NCBI RefSeq assembly: GCF_014204895.1
Contig: NZ_JACHMF010000001.1
Location: 8,184,001 to 8,248,000, forward strand
Direction of reading: 5' to 3'
From: Paractinoplanes abujensis
GTDB taxonomy: Bacteria > Actinomycetota > Actinomycetes > Mycobacteriales > Micromonosporaceae
DNA: 64,000 nucleotides
The notes below the pieces were generated by a model. That model saw nothing but the letters and a program-made list of their open reading frames with translations, had not been told where the DNA came from and searched no databases. Positions 47,512 to 56,059 of this stretch are shown piece after piece (positions within the stretch are counted from its first letter, which is position 1; each line of letters begins with the position of its first letter). The translations under genes and the position numbers were made by a program.

Positions 47512-48930
47512 TTGCGAAACACTTACCAGGCACCCGTACTAGAACTTGACGAGCCGGACGTGACGTCCGGCGACCTCGAGCTCGAGGAGCGGCACTCGCT
47601 GCGGCGGGTCGCTGGTCTCTCCACCGAGCTCACCGACATCACCGAGGTCGAGTATCGGCAGCTGAGGCTCGAGCGGGTCGTCCTGGTCGGGGTCTGGACC
47701 GAGGGCTCCGTCGAGGACGCCGACAACTCGCTCACCGAGTTGGCCGCGCTCGCCGAGACCGCCGGCTCCCAGGTGCTCGAGGGCCTGATCCAGCGTCGAT
47801 CCCGGCCCGACACGGCCACCTTCATCGGCCGGGGCAAGGTCGACGAGCTGCGCGACGCGGTCGTCGCCACCGGGGCCGACACGGTCATCTGCGACGGCGA
47901 GCTCTCCCCGAGCCAGCTGCGCAATCTCGAGCAGCAGGTCAAGGTCAAGGTCGTCGACCGTACGGCGCTGATCCTCGACATCTTCGCCCAGCACGCGAAG
48001 AGCAAAGAGGGTAAGGCCCAGGTCGAGCTGGCCCAGCTGCAGTACCTGCTGCCGCGCCTGCGGGGCTGGGGTGAGTCGCTGTCCCGCCAGGGCGGTGGCG
48101 CCGGTGGTGGCTCGGGCGGTGGTGGCGTCGGGACGCGTGGTCCCGGTGAGACCAAGCTCGAGACCGATCGCCGCCGGATCAACCAGCGCATCGCGAAGCT
48201 GCGCCGGGAGATCAAGGCCATGCGCACCGTACGGCAGACCAAGCGCTCGCGCCGGGCCAGCAGCGGGACGCCCGCTGTGGCGATCGCCGGCTACACCAAC
48301 GCCGGCAAGTCCAGTCTGCTCAACCGGCTGACTCAGGCCGGTGTGCTGGTGGAGGACGCGCTGTTCGCCACGCTCGACCCGACCACCCGGCGCACCTCGG
48401 CCGAGGACGGGCGCGTCTACACGCTCTCCGACACGGTCGGCTTCGTCCGCCACCTGCCGCACCAGATCGTGGAGGCGTTCCGCTCCACGCTTGAGGAAGT
48501 GTCGTTCGCCGACCTGGTCGTGCACGTCGTCGACGGCGCTCACCCCGACCCCGAGGGTCAGGTCAGCGCCGTGCGCGAGGTGCTGGCCGAGGTCAGCGCG
48601 GACGCGATCCCCGAGCTGCTGGTGATCAACAAGATGGACGCCGCGGACGAGGAGACGGTGCTGCGCCTCAAGCGGGCGTGGCCGGACGCGGTCTTCGTCT
48701 CGGCCAAGTCCGGCGCGGGCATCGCCGAACTGCACCAGGCGATCGCCGACAAGCTGCCGCGGCCCGCGGTCGACATGCGCGTTTTGCTGCCCTATGACCG
48801 GGGCGATCTGGTCGCCCGGATTCATCGATCCGGTCAGGTACTCCAGACCCGCCATTTGGAGGAAGGGACCGAGATGCGCGTGCTCGTCGACGAGCGGCTC
48901 GCCAGCGAATTGGAGTCGTTCCGCAACTGA
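47512..48930 (+). CDS. hflX: GTPase HflX
   Basis: A 472-aa ribosome-binding GTPase. The N-terminal HflX domain runs to ~250 (GLIQRRSRPDTATFIGRGKV; DGELSPSQLRNLE), with a Gly-rich linker (GGGAGGGSGGGG) before a conserved GPGETKLETDRRRI. G-motifs: GYTNAGKSSLLN, DTVGFVRHLP, NKMD and a SAK motif. HflX splits stalled ribosomes. Start is TTG at 47512, chosen because AGGAGG lies 6 nt upstream. Confidence 0.95.
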   Translation: MRNTYQAPVLELDEPDVTSGDLELEERHSLRRVAGLSTELTDITEVEYRQLRLERVVLVGVWTEGSVEDADNSLTELAALAETAGSQVLEGLIQRRSRPDTATFIGRGKVDELRDAVVATGADTVICDGELSPSQLRNLEQQVKVKVVDRTALILDIFAQHAKSKEGKAQVELAQLQYLLPRLRGWGESLSRQGGGAGGGSGGGGVGTRGPGETKLETDRRRINQRIAKLRREIKAMRTVRQTKRSRRASSGTPAVAIAGYTNAGKSSLLNRLTQAGVLVEDALFATLDPTTRRTSAEDGRVYTLSDTVGFVRHLPHQIVEAFRSTLEEVSFADLVVHVVDGAHPDPEGQVSAVREVLAEVSADAIPELLVINKMDAADEETVLRLKRAWPDAVFVSAKSGAGIAELHQAIADKLPRPAVDMRVLLPYDRGDLVARIHRSGQVLQTRHLEEGTEMRVLVDERLASELESFRN

Positions 48931-49022
48931 GCGTTTCTCACGACACGTCGGGGCCGTGGCCCGCGACCTGCGTTGATTAACGCGTAACACCGGCACGGGA
49001 CGCCGCGTGCGACACTGATCGG

Positions 49023-50828
49023 ATGCGGCGTCTCGTGTTCCCGGTGATCGTGGCCTCCGGGCTGGTGATGATCGGCTCGTCCGCGGCGTTTGCCGAGGAT
49101 CCCGCCCCCACGGTCAGCGCGCCCTCGGTGGCGGGCAAGAAGATGTGCCAGATCAAGGACGAGAAGATCACTGAGGCGTCCGGCCTGGTGGCGACCCGCA
49201 CGGGCTATGTCGTGATCAACGACAGCACGGACAAGAACGCCAACAAGCGCATCTTCTTCCTCGACACCAAGTGCGCGGTCACCAAGGCCGTCAAATACAG
49301 CGGTGACGGCCCGAAGGACCCGGAAGACCTGATCCTGTCGGCCGACGGCAAGAAGCTGTGGATCGCCGACATCGGTGACAACAACTTCGACAACGACGAC
49401 AGCCGGGCCACGGTCGGGCTCTGGTCGATCGCGGCCGACGGCTCGGGCGAGCCCGTGCTGCACCGGCTCTCCTACCCCCAGGGCGACAAGCACGACGCCG
49501 AGGCGCTGCTGCTCAACGGCGACGGCACCCCGCTGATCGTCACCAAGGAGATCGGCAAGCCGGCCGGTGTCTACCAGCCGACCGCGCCGCTGAAGGCGAA
49601 CAACAAGGAAGGCGTGCCGATGCGGCGCGTCGCCGAGATCCAGCCCTCCGCGACGCAGACCGCCGGCGGGCCGTACGCGCGGATCGGCAACAAGACCATC
49701 AGCGGCGGAGCGGTGGCCCCCGGCGGCGGCAAGGTCGCCCTGCGGACGTACACCGACGCGCTCGAGTGGGACGTCCAGAACGGCGACGTGCTGGCCGCGA
49801 TCAAGGGCCAGCCCCGCACGACCGGCCTGCCGAACGAGACGCTGGGCGAAGCGATCACCTACAGCCCTGACGGCAAGTTCTTCTACACGACGTCGGACAT
49901 GAGCGGCGAGACCGAACCGCCGAACTACATCCTGCGTTACGCGCCCGCCACGAAGGTCGCGGCAGCCGCCAAGGACGCCGGGGAGGACTCCGGTGGCGCC
50001 TGGTACGCGAATCTCGAACTGAGTGACATCACGTACGCCGTGGGCGGGGTCGGCGTGCTCGGCCTGATCCTCGTGGGCGTGGGCGCGATGGGGATCGTCA
50101 AGCACCGCAAGCGCGTCGCCGCCGCGCCCGCCGCCTCGTCCTCCTCCGGCGACGATGACGACGACGGCTTCAAGAATCCGCTCGAGGGTGAGCCCGAGAC
50201 CGAGCTGATCGGGGTCGGTGGGGCGCCGCCGCGGCAGGGTGTCTACGGCGGTGCACGGTCGGGGCCGGTCAACGGCAAGCCGGCCGGGCCCCAATCCGGT
50301 GTCTACGGCGGCAACCCCAACGGGCAGCGGGCCGGCGGTCCCGGGGGCAAGCCGCAGGGGCGGCCGGCCAACGGGCAGCAGCAGCCGGCGCGGGCCGGGG
50401 TCTACGGCGGCCAGCAGCCGCCTCGCGGTCCGCAAGGGCAGCCTCCGCGTGGTCCGCAGGGTCAGCCTCCGCGTGGTCCTCAGGGCCAGCCGCCTCGCGG
50501 TCCGCAAGGCCAGCCTCCGCGTGGTCCGCAGGGTCAGCCTCCGCGTGGTCCTCAGGGCCAGCCTCCGCGCGGCCCTCAGGGCCAGCCTCCGCGTGGTCCG
50601 CAGGGCCAGCCTCCGCGTGGTCCTCAAGGTCAGCCTCCGCGCGGCCCGCAGGGGCAGCCGCCCCGAGGTGGTCAGCAGCCACCACGCGGGCAACAGCCAC
50701 CTCGCGGTCAGCAACCGCCTCGCGGTCAGCAACCGCCGCGCGGTGGTGGCGGCGTCTACGGCGGCCGCAACGACTTCCAGCAGCAGCGTCCCGAGGGCCG
50801 TTTCGACGGCTACGGCCCCCGGCGCTGA
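49023..50828 (+). CDS. Secreted beta-propeller-like protein with one membrane helix and a PPRGPQGQ repeat tail
   Basis: A 601-aa protein. A signal peptide (~1-24) is followed by a ~300-residue extracytoplasmic domain with repeated propeller-like motifs (DPEDLILSADGKKLWIADIGDN; HDAEALLLNGDGTPLIVT; EAITYSPDGKFFYTTSD). A transmembrane helix lies at ~338-360. The cytoplasmic C-terminus is acidic, then Gly-rich with VYGG motifs, and holds ten PPRGPQGQ units (466-545) before a GGQQPPRG run. The exact function is unknown. ATG at 49023 is the only good start. It is convergent with lexA. Confidence 0.85.
   Translation: MRRLVFPVIVASGLVMIGSSAAFAEDPAPTVSAPSVAGKKMCQIKDEKITEASGLVATRTGYVVINDSTDKNANKRIFFLDTKCAVTKAVKYSGDGPKDPEDLILSADGKKLWIADIGDNNFDNDDSRATVGLWSIAADGSGEPVLHRLSYPQGDKHDAEALLLNGDGTPLIVTKEIGKPAGVYQPTAPLKANNKEGVPMRRVAEIQPSATQTAGGPYARIGNKTISGGAVAPGGGKVALRTYTDALEWDVQNGDVLAAIKGQPRTTGLPNETLGEAITYSPDGKFFYTTSDMSGETEPPNYILRYAPATKVAAAAKDAGEDSGGAWYANLELSDITYAVGGVGVLGLILVGVGAMGIVKHRKRVAAAPAASSSSGDDDDDGFKNPLEGEPETELIGVGGAPPRQGVYGGARSGPVNGKPAGPQSGVYGGNPNGQRAGGPGGKPQGRPANGQQQPARAGVYGGQQPPRGPQGQPPRGPQGQPPRGPQGQPPRGPQGQPPRGPQGQPPRGPQGQPPRGPQGQPPRGPQGQPPRGPQGQPPRGPQGQPPRGGQQPPRGQQPPRGQQPPRGQQPPRGGGGVYGGRNDFQQQRPEGRFDGYGPRR
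50418..50657 (+). repeat. Ten 24-bp tandem repeats with a 72-bp higher-order period
   Basis: Units begin at 50418 and recur every 24 bp. Units 1-3 and 4-6 are the same three-unit block with one base difference, so the array grew in 72-bp steps. Confidence 0.95.
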
Positions 50829-50843
50829 TCGTCTGCCGCTGCG

Positions 50844-51629
50844 TCAGACCCGGCGCAGCACGGCCACGACGCGGCCCATGATGGTCGCGTCGTCGCCGGG
50901 GATCGGGTCGAAGGCGGGGTTGGCCGGCATCAGCCAGACGTGCCCGTCACGCTGGCGATAGCTCTTCACCGTGGCCTCGCCGTCGATCATCGCCGCCACG
51001 ATGTCACCCGCGTTGGCCGTGGGCTGCTGCCGCACGACGACCCAGTCGCCGTTGCAGATCGCCGCGTCGATCATCGAGTCGCCCTTGACCTCGAGCATGA
51101 AGACCTCGCCCTCGCCGACCAGCTCGCGCGGCAGCGGGAAGAACTCCTCGACGGCCTGCTCGGCCAGGATCGGGCCACCGGCGGCGATCCGGCCGACCAG
51201 CGGCACGTACGCCGGCTGGGGGCGCGCCGAGCGCAGGCCCTCCTCGTCGACCAGCTCGCTGGGGGAGCGCACGTCGACCGCGCGCGGCCGGTTGGGGTCG
51301 CGCCGCAGGAAGCCCTTGGTCTCGAGCGCCTTCAGCTGATAGGCCACGCTGGACGGCGACACCAGGCCGACCGCCTCGCCGATCTCGCGCACGCTGGGCG
51401 GATAGCCGTAGCGCTCCACCCAGTCGCGGATGAACTCGAGAATGCGCTTCTGCCGGGCGGTCAGGTCGGCGGTGACCGGCTCGGGGAACTGGCTGACCAC
51501 CGGGGTGACCGAGCGCAGTTGCGGCGCGTCGGCGGCACGCCCGCGGCTCGGTGAGCGGCGGCGCAGCGCGGCTCCACTGTCTGGCTTGGTCTGATGTTGC
51601 CGGCTGCTCGTCCGGTCGTCGGTCGACAC
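50844..51629 (-). CDS. lexA: LexA SOS repressor
   Basis: A 261-aa LexA. The HTH is at ~55-110 ([37 protein letters not shown]). The self-cleavage site is A150-G151 ([10 protein letters not shown]), and the Ser-Lys dyad is S185 (KGDSMIDA) and K222 (ATVKSY). GTG at 51629 has GGGAGG upstream; the frame extends further but without a signal. A disordered Ser/Arg-rich extension of ~50 residues precedes the HTH. It is divergent from the LysM gene with the 32-bp SOS palindrome between. Confidence 0.96.
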   Translation of the reverse strand: MSTDDRTSSRQHQTKPDSGAALRRRSPSRGRAADAPQLRSVTPVVSQFPEPVTADLTARQKRILEFIRDWVERYGYPPSVREIGEAVGLVSPSSVAYQLKALETKGFLRRDPNRPRAVDVRSPSELVDEEGLRSARPQPAYVPLVGRIAAGGPILAEQAVEEFFPLPRELVGEGEVFMLEVKGDSMIDAAICNGDWVVVRQQPTANAGDIVAAMIDGEATVKSYRQRDGHVWLMPANPAFDPIPGDDATIMGRVVAVLRRV

Positions 51630-51848
51630 GTCCGCCCTCCCTGTCGGCCAGTGCCCCGTGGGGTGGGGCACGTGGTGCGTCCTGCGTTCGCGGAGCCGGC
51701 TCGCGCCGTGGGGATGGCGCTTGCCCGGCTGACCCTCTTGAGGGAAGACCGTAATGGCGCGGTACGACATATTCAAACATCTGTACGACATTCCTCCGGC
51801 GTGTCGCCCGGAAGTGCTCGACTTCCGTACGCGTGTTCTGATAGACCG

Positions 51849-51880
51849 TCGTACGGGCGTTCGATCGAACGCCCGTACGA
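51849..51880. promoter_or_regulatory. 32-bp perfect palindrome holding two SOS boxes, lexA / LysM divergent operator
   Basis: The left half is CGTAC-GGGC-GTTCG (51850-51863), the right half CGAAC-GCCC-GTACG (51866-51879), with AT between; the T and A flanks also pair. Each half is one base from the LexA consensus. It lies 28 bp from the LysM start and about 220 bp from lexA. Confidence 0.8.
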
Positions 51881-51907
51881 AGCTCACCTTTCGGTGGAGG
51901 GAACGTC

Positions 51908-52231
51908 ATGGTGGCGAACCAGGTACGGCACGTCGAGCCTCCGCTGCGACTCACCCGTCGTGGCCGCGCCGTCGTCCTTGGGCTCCTGGTCGTGCTGGCC
52001 TCGCTGGCCAGTGCCGTGTTGTTCAGCACCGCGTCCCGCGCCGAGCAGTCGCCCGCCGGCCCGTCCCCGTCCGTCGTCGTCCAGCCGGGTGACACGCTGT
52101 GGGACATCGCGTCCCGCTCGATGCCGCGCCGCGACGGCCAGGCCGCCGTCGACGAATTGCGCCGGCTCAACGGCCTGTCGGGCTACGGCGTGGCCGCCGG
52201 CGATGTTTTGATCTTGCCGCGAGCCGCCTGA
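51908..52231 (+). CDS. LysM peptidoglycan-binding membrane protein (SOS cell-division-inhibitor type)
   Basis: A 107-aa protein with a membrane helix at ~23-41 (AVVLGLLVVLASLASAVLF) and a LysM domain at ~56-105 (VVVQPGDTLWDIASRS; ELRRLNGLSGYGVAAGDVLILP). LysM proteins beside lexA are the SOS-induced division inhibitors DivS (Corynebacterium), ChiZ/Rv2719c (Mycobacterium) and YneA (Bacillus); the assignment here is by synteny and domain. ATG at 51908 has GGAGGGA upstream. The palindrome before it supports damage control. Confidence 0.88.
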   Translation: MVANQVRHVEPPLRLTRRGRAVVLGLLVVLASLASAVLFSTASRAEQSPAGPSPSVVVQPGDTLWDIASRSMPRRDGQAAVDELRRLNGLSGYGVAAGDVLILPRAA

Positions 52232-52236
52232 TTTCA

Positions 52237-52251
52237 GCGGTCCGTGACCGC
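52237..52251 (+). terminator. Small hairpin after the LysM gene
   Basis: GCGGTC-CGT-GACCGC, 6-bp stem, six bases after the stop; weak. Confidence 0.3.
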
Positions 52252-52330
52252 CCGGTCCACCGCTCGTGTTGAGTCGGAAAATACGGCGCGCCGACCCGCC
52301 GCTGAGCTTGCGCCCGTGTCCGCTGCGGCA

Positions 52331-52387
52331 TAGCGTCTACCCCAACATCTAGTAGTTACAAGGGTGTAAGTCATCCACTGGTTGGGG
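52331..52387. promoter_or_regulatory. nrdRJ control region with candidate NrdR-type palindromes
   Basis: TAGCGT (52331-52336) could be the -10. It is followed by AACATCTAGTAGTT (52344-52357), an imperfect palindrome around CTAG, and TTACAAGGGTGTAA (52356-52369), an inverted repeat with a 4-nt spacer. CCCCAAC (52340) and GTTGGGG (52381) bracket both. The first resembles actinobacterial NrdR boxes, but the spacing is not the usual ~31 bp. No B12 riboswitch signature was seen. Confidence 0.5.
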
Positions 52388-52505
52388 TTCACCTCCACCG
52401 TTCATCTACAGGCTGTGACGGCGTCAGCTGGTGAGTAACCGGCGATTCGCCGTGTTTTTGCGTGCCTGCAGGCGGTTGGTCGAGGGGGGCTGAAAGGGGT
52501 TCGAG

Positions 52506-53018
52506 GTGCGCTGCCCGTACTGTCGCCACGCTGATTCTCGGGTGGTCGACTCGCGCGAGGCCGACGACGGTCAGTTGATCCGTCGCCGTCGATCGTGCCC
52601 CGAGTGCGGCAAGCGGTTCACCACGGTCGAGGAAGCGATCCTCGCCGTCGTGAAGCGCAGCGGTGTCACCGAGCCGTTCAGCCGGGCAAAAATCATGAGC
52701 GGGGTTCGCAAGGCTTGCCAGGGCCGGCCCGTCGACGAGGACTCGATCGCACTGCTCGCGCAGAAGGTCGAGGAGACCGTCCGGGCCAAGGGCGCGGCCG
52801 AGGTGCCCAGCCACGAGGTGGGCCTGGCCATTCTCGCTCCGCTGCGAGATCTCGACCAGGTGGCTTATCTCCGGTTCGCCAGTGTCTACAAGTCGTTCGA
52901 CTCGCTCGACGAGTTCGAGCGCGAGATCACGGCGCTGCGCGAGGCGACGATCGCCCGTGAGGCCGGGGTGCGACATCCCGTGGCCCCGCGGTCCAGCGGT
53001 CGCGCACCACGGGCTTGA
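52506..53018 (+). CDS. nrdR: Transcriptional repressor NrdR
   Basis: A 170-aa repressor. A zinc ribbon (CPYC at 3-6, CPEC near 31-34) precedes an ATP-cone domain ([30 protein letters not shown]). NrdR senses ATP/dATP and represses ribonucleotide reductase genes. GTG at 52506 ([13 protein letters not shown]) is the invariant family start and has an AAAGGGG site upstream. nrdJ follows after 34 bp, an autoregulated operon. Confidence 0.95.
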   Translation: MRCPYCRHADSRVVDSREADDGQLIRRRRSCPECGKRFTTVEEAILAVVKRSGVTEPFSRAKIMSGVRKACQGRPVDEDSIALLAQKVEETVRAKGAAEVPSHEVGLAILAPLRDLDQVAYLRFASVYKSFDSLDEFEREITALREATIAREAGVRHPVAPRSSGRAPRA

Positions 53019-53052
53019 CGGCAGTAGCGGCATTTTTTCGAGGGGGAGCAGT

Positions 53053-55968
53053 ATGGCCGGGGACGGCATCACAGCAGGTCGGCAGCGCAGCCGTGCGAAC
53101 GGCGCGAGCGCGGCCGGCGGGGGGCTGCGGGTCGAGCGGGTCTGGACGACCGAGGGGGTCCACCCGTACGACGAGGTCGAGTGGGAGCGCCGCGACGTCG
53201 TCATGACCAACTGGCGGGACGGCTCGATCAACTTCGAGCAGAAGGGCGTCGAGTTCCCGACCGCGTGGAGTGTCAACGCGGCGAACATCGTCACCACCAA
53301 GTACTTCCGCGGCGCGGTCGGCACGCCCGACCGTGAGTGGTCGCTCAAGCAGCTGATCGACCGGGTGGTGTCGACGTATCGCAAGGCGGGCGAGAAGAAC
53401 GGCTACTTCGCCTCCAAGGCCGACGCCGAGCTGTTCGACCACGAGCTGACCTGGATGCTGCTGCACCAGGTGTTCAGCTTCAACTCGCCGGTCTGGTTCA
53501 ACGTCGGCACCAAGTCGCCGCAGCAGGTCAGCGCGTGCTTCATCCTCTCGGTCGACGACTCGATGGACTCGATCCTCGACTGGTACAAGGAAGAGGGCCT
53601 GATCTTCAAGGGCGGTTCGGGCTCGGGTGTCAACCTGTCCCGCATCCGCTCGTCCAAGGAGCTGCTGTCGTCCGGGGGGACCGCCAGTGGCCCGGTGAGC
53701 TTCATGCGCGGGGCCGACGCCAGCGCCGGCACGATCAAGTCCGGTGGCGCGACGCGCCGGGCCGCCAAGATGGTCATCCTCGACGTCGACCACCCCGACA
53801 TCGAAGAGTTCGTGCGCACCAAGGCGCGTGAGGAAGACAAGATCCGCGCGCTGCGCGACGCCGGGTTCGACATGGACCTGGGCGGCGACGACATCGTCTC
53901 CGTGCAGTATCAGAACGCCAACAACTCGGTCCGGGTCTCCGACGAGTTCATGCGGGCGTACGAGGAGGGCACCGAGTTCGGCCTGCGCGGCCGGCTCGAC
54001 GGCGAGGTCATCGAGAAGGTCGACGCCAAGAAGCTCTTCCGCGACATCGCCCAGGCCGCCTGGGAGTGCGCCGACCCCGGCCTGCAGTACGACGACACCA
54101 TCAACGACTGGCACACCAACCCCGAGACCGGCCGGATCACCGCGTCCAACCCGTGCTCGGAGTACATGTCGCTGGACGACTCGTCCTGCAACCTGGCCTC
54201 GCTCAACCTCATGAAGTTCCTCAAGGCCGACGGCGGCTTCGAGACCGAGAAGTTCGTGAAGAGCGTCGAGTTCATCATCACCGCGATGGAGATCTCGATC
54301 TCGTTCGCCGACTTCCCGACCGAGAAGATCGGCATCACCACCCGCGCCTACCGTCAGCTCGGCATCGGCTACGCGAACATCGGCGCCCTGCTGATGGCCT
54401 CCGGCCTGCCGTACGACTCGGAGGCGGGCCGCAGCGTGGCCGCCGCTATCACCTCGGTTATGACCGGCACGGCGTACCGTCGCTCGGCCGAGCTGGCCGG
54501 TGTCGTCGGGCCGTACGAGGGTTACGCCCGCAACGCCGACGCCCACAAGCGCGTCATGCGCAAGCACGCGTCGGCCAGCGACGACATCCGCCCGGCCCAC
54601 CCGATCGCCGCCGAGCTGGCTCGCGAGGCCTCCCAGCAGTGGCAGGACGGCCTGCGGATCGGTGAGAAGAACGGCTGGCGCAACGCCCAGGCGTCGGTGC
54701 TCGCCCCGACCGGCACCATCGGCCTGATGATGGACTGCGACACCACCGGCATCGAGCCCGACCTGGCCCTGGTCAAGTTCAAGAAGCTCGTCGGCGGCGG
54801 CTCGATGCAGATCGTCAACCAGACGGTCCCGCGCGCCCTGCGCAGCCTCGGCTACCCCGAGGAGCAGGTCGAGGCGATCGTCGAGCACATCTCCGACAAC
54901 GGCAACGTCGTCGACGCCCCGGGCCTCAAGCCCGAGCACTACCCGGTGTTCGACTGCGCCATGGGTGAGCGCGTGATCTCGCCCCTCGGCCACGTGCGCA
55001 TGATGGCCGCCGTGCAGCCGTTCATCTCGGGCGCCATCTCCAAGACGGTCAACATGCCGGAGACGGCCACCGTCGAGGAGATCGAGGAGATCCACTACCA
55101 GGGCTGGAAGCTCGGCCTGAAGGCGCTCGCGATCTACCGCGACAACTGCAAGGTCGGCCAGCCGCTCTCCGCCGCCGGCAAGAAGGCGGGCACCGCCACG
55201 GCCACGACCACCGCGCCCGCGGCGCCCGCGGCCGAGGTCGAGAAGGTCGTCGAAAAGGTCATCGAGTACCGCCCGGTCCGCAAGCGGCTGCCCAAGAAGC
55301 GCCCGTCCGAGACGGTGTCCTTCTCGGTCGGCGGCGCCGAGGGCTACCTCACCGCGTCGTCCTACCCGGACGACGGCCTCGGCGAGGTCTTCCTCAAGAT
55401 GTCGAAGCAGGGTTCGACCCTGGCCGGTGTCATGGACGCCTTCTCGGTGGCGATCTCGATAGGCCTGCAGTACGGCGTCCCGCTGGAGACGTACGTCAGT
55501 AAGTTCACCAACATGCGCTTCGAGCCGGCCGGCATGACCGACGACCCGGACGTGCGCATGGCGGCCTCGGTGATGGACTACATCTTCCGTCGCCTCGCGC
55601 TCGACTTCCTGCCGTACGACACCCGCGCCGACCTGGGCATCTTCACCGCCAAGGAGCGCGCGGCGCAGGTCCAGGCCGAGGCGGCGGCCGAGGCCGCCGC
55701 GGTCGACCAGGTCGTGACCACCCTGGCCGCCTCCGCCCCGGTGTCCGCGCCGGTCGGCGGGGCCACCGCTGCGGCCGACGCCACGATCCCGGCCGCTGAG
55801 CCGGAGCGGCCCGCGCCTGTCACAGCCGGCTCCTCCACCGAGCTGCTCGAGGTCGTGACCGGTCACTCGGCCGACGCGCCGCTCTGCTTCACCTGCGGCA
55901 CCAAGATGCGCCGAGCCGGCAGCTGCTACGTCTGCGAGGGCTGCGGCTCCACGTCCGGCTGCAGCTGA
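53053..55968 (+). CDS. nrdJ: Adenosylcobalamin-dependent ribonucleotide reductase (class II)
   Basis: A 971-aa reductase. It has the class II core: FNSPVWFNVGTKSPQQVSACF, NPCSEYMSLDDSSC with C368, PTGTIGLMMDCDTTGIEPD, and the C-terminal CFTCGTKMRRAGSC/CEGCGSTSGCS cysteine-rich end that shuttles electrons. An Ala-rich linker (~885-935) separates core and tail. It makes deoxynucleotides without oxygen dependence. ATG at 53053 has a GGGGGAGCAG site. Cotranscribed with nrdR and closed by a textbook terminator. Confidence 0.96.
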   Translation: MAGDGITAGRQRSRANGASAAGGGLRVERVWTTEGVHPYDEVEWERRDVVMTNWRDGSINFEQKGVEFPTAWSVNAANIVTTKYFRGAVGTPDREWSLKQLIDRVVSTYRKAGEKNGYFASKADAELFDHELTWMLLHQVFSFNSPVWFNVGTKSPQQVSACFILSVDDSMDSILDWYKEEGLIFKGGSGSGVNLSRIRSSKELLSSGGTASGPVSFMRGADASAGTIKSGGATRRAAKMVILDVDHPDIEEFVRTKAREEDKIRALRDAGFDMDLGGDDIVSVQYQNANNSVRVSDEFMRAYEEGTEFGLRGRLDGEVIEKVDAKKLFRDIAQAAWECADPGLQYDDTINDWHTNPETGRITASNPCSEYMSLDDSSCNLASLNLMKFLKADGGFETEKFVKSVEFIITAMEISISFADFPTEKIGITTRAYRQLGIGYANIGALLMASGLPYDSEAGRSVAAAITSVMTGTAYRRSAELAGVVGPYEGYARNADAHKRVMRKHASASDDIRPAHPIAAELAREASQQWQDGLRIGEKNGWRNAQASVLAPTGTIGLMMDCDTTGIEPDLALVKFKKLVGGGSMQIVNQTVPRALRSLGYPEEQVEAIVEHISDNGNVVDAPGLKPEHYPVFDCAMGERVISPLGHVRMMAAVQPFISGAISKTVNMPETATVEEIEEIHYQGWKLGLKALAIYRDNCKVGQPLSAAGKKAGTATATTTAPAAPAAEVEKVVEKVIEYRPVRKRLPKKRPSETVSFSVGGAEGYLTASSYPDDGLGEVFLKMSKQGSTLAGVMDAFSVAISIGLQYGVPLETYVSKFTNMRFEPAGMTDDPDVRMAASVMDYIFRRLALDFLPYDTRADLGIFTAKERAAQVQAEAAAEAAAVDQVVTTLAASAPVSAPVGGATAAADATIPAAEPERPAPVTAGSSTELLEVVTGHSADAPLCFTCGTKMRRAGSCYVCEGCGSTSGCS

Positions 55969-55991
55969 GGCCGGGAAGTTCACTGAGTGAC

Positions 55992-56033
55992 AGCGATGCC
56001 CTCCCACCCGATGCCGGGTGGGAGGGCATCGCT
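55992..56033 (+). terminator. Intrinsic terminator after nrdJ
   Basis: A perfect 19-bp stem (AGCGATGCCCTCCCACCCG and complement) with an ATGC loop ends in TTTT. It is the clearest terminator in the window. Confidence 0.95.
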
Positions 56034-56059
56034 TTTCCGGTGTCCGGCACACTCGGGCC

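Noticed and set aside
51754-52092. A 112-codon frame overlapping the LysM start and SOS palindrome
   Set aside because: It runs through the regulatory palindrome and in another frame over the LysM gene, which has a clear ribosome site and domain.
52232-52505. Adenosylcobalamin riboswitch upstream of the B12-dependent reductase
   Set aside because: I could not find the conserved B12-box or paired core; only palindromes near the promoter are seen.
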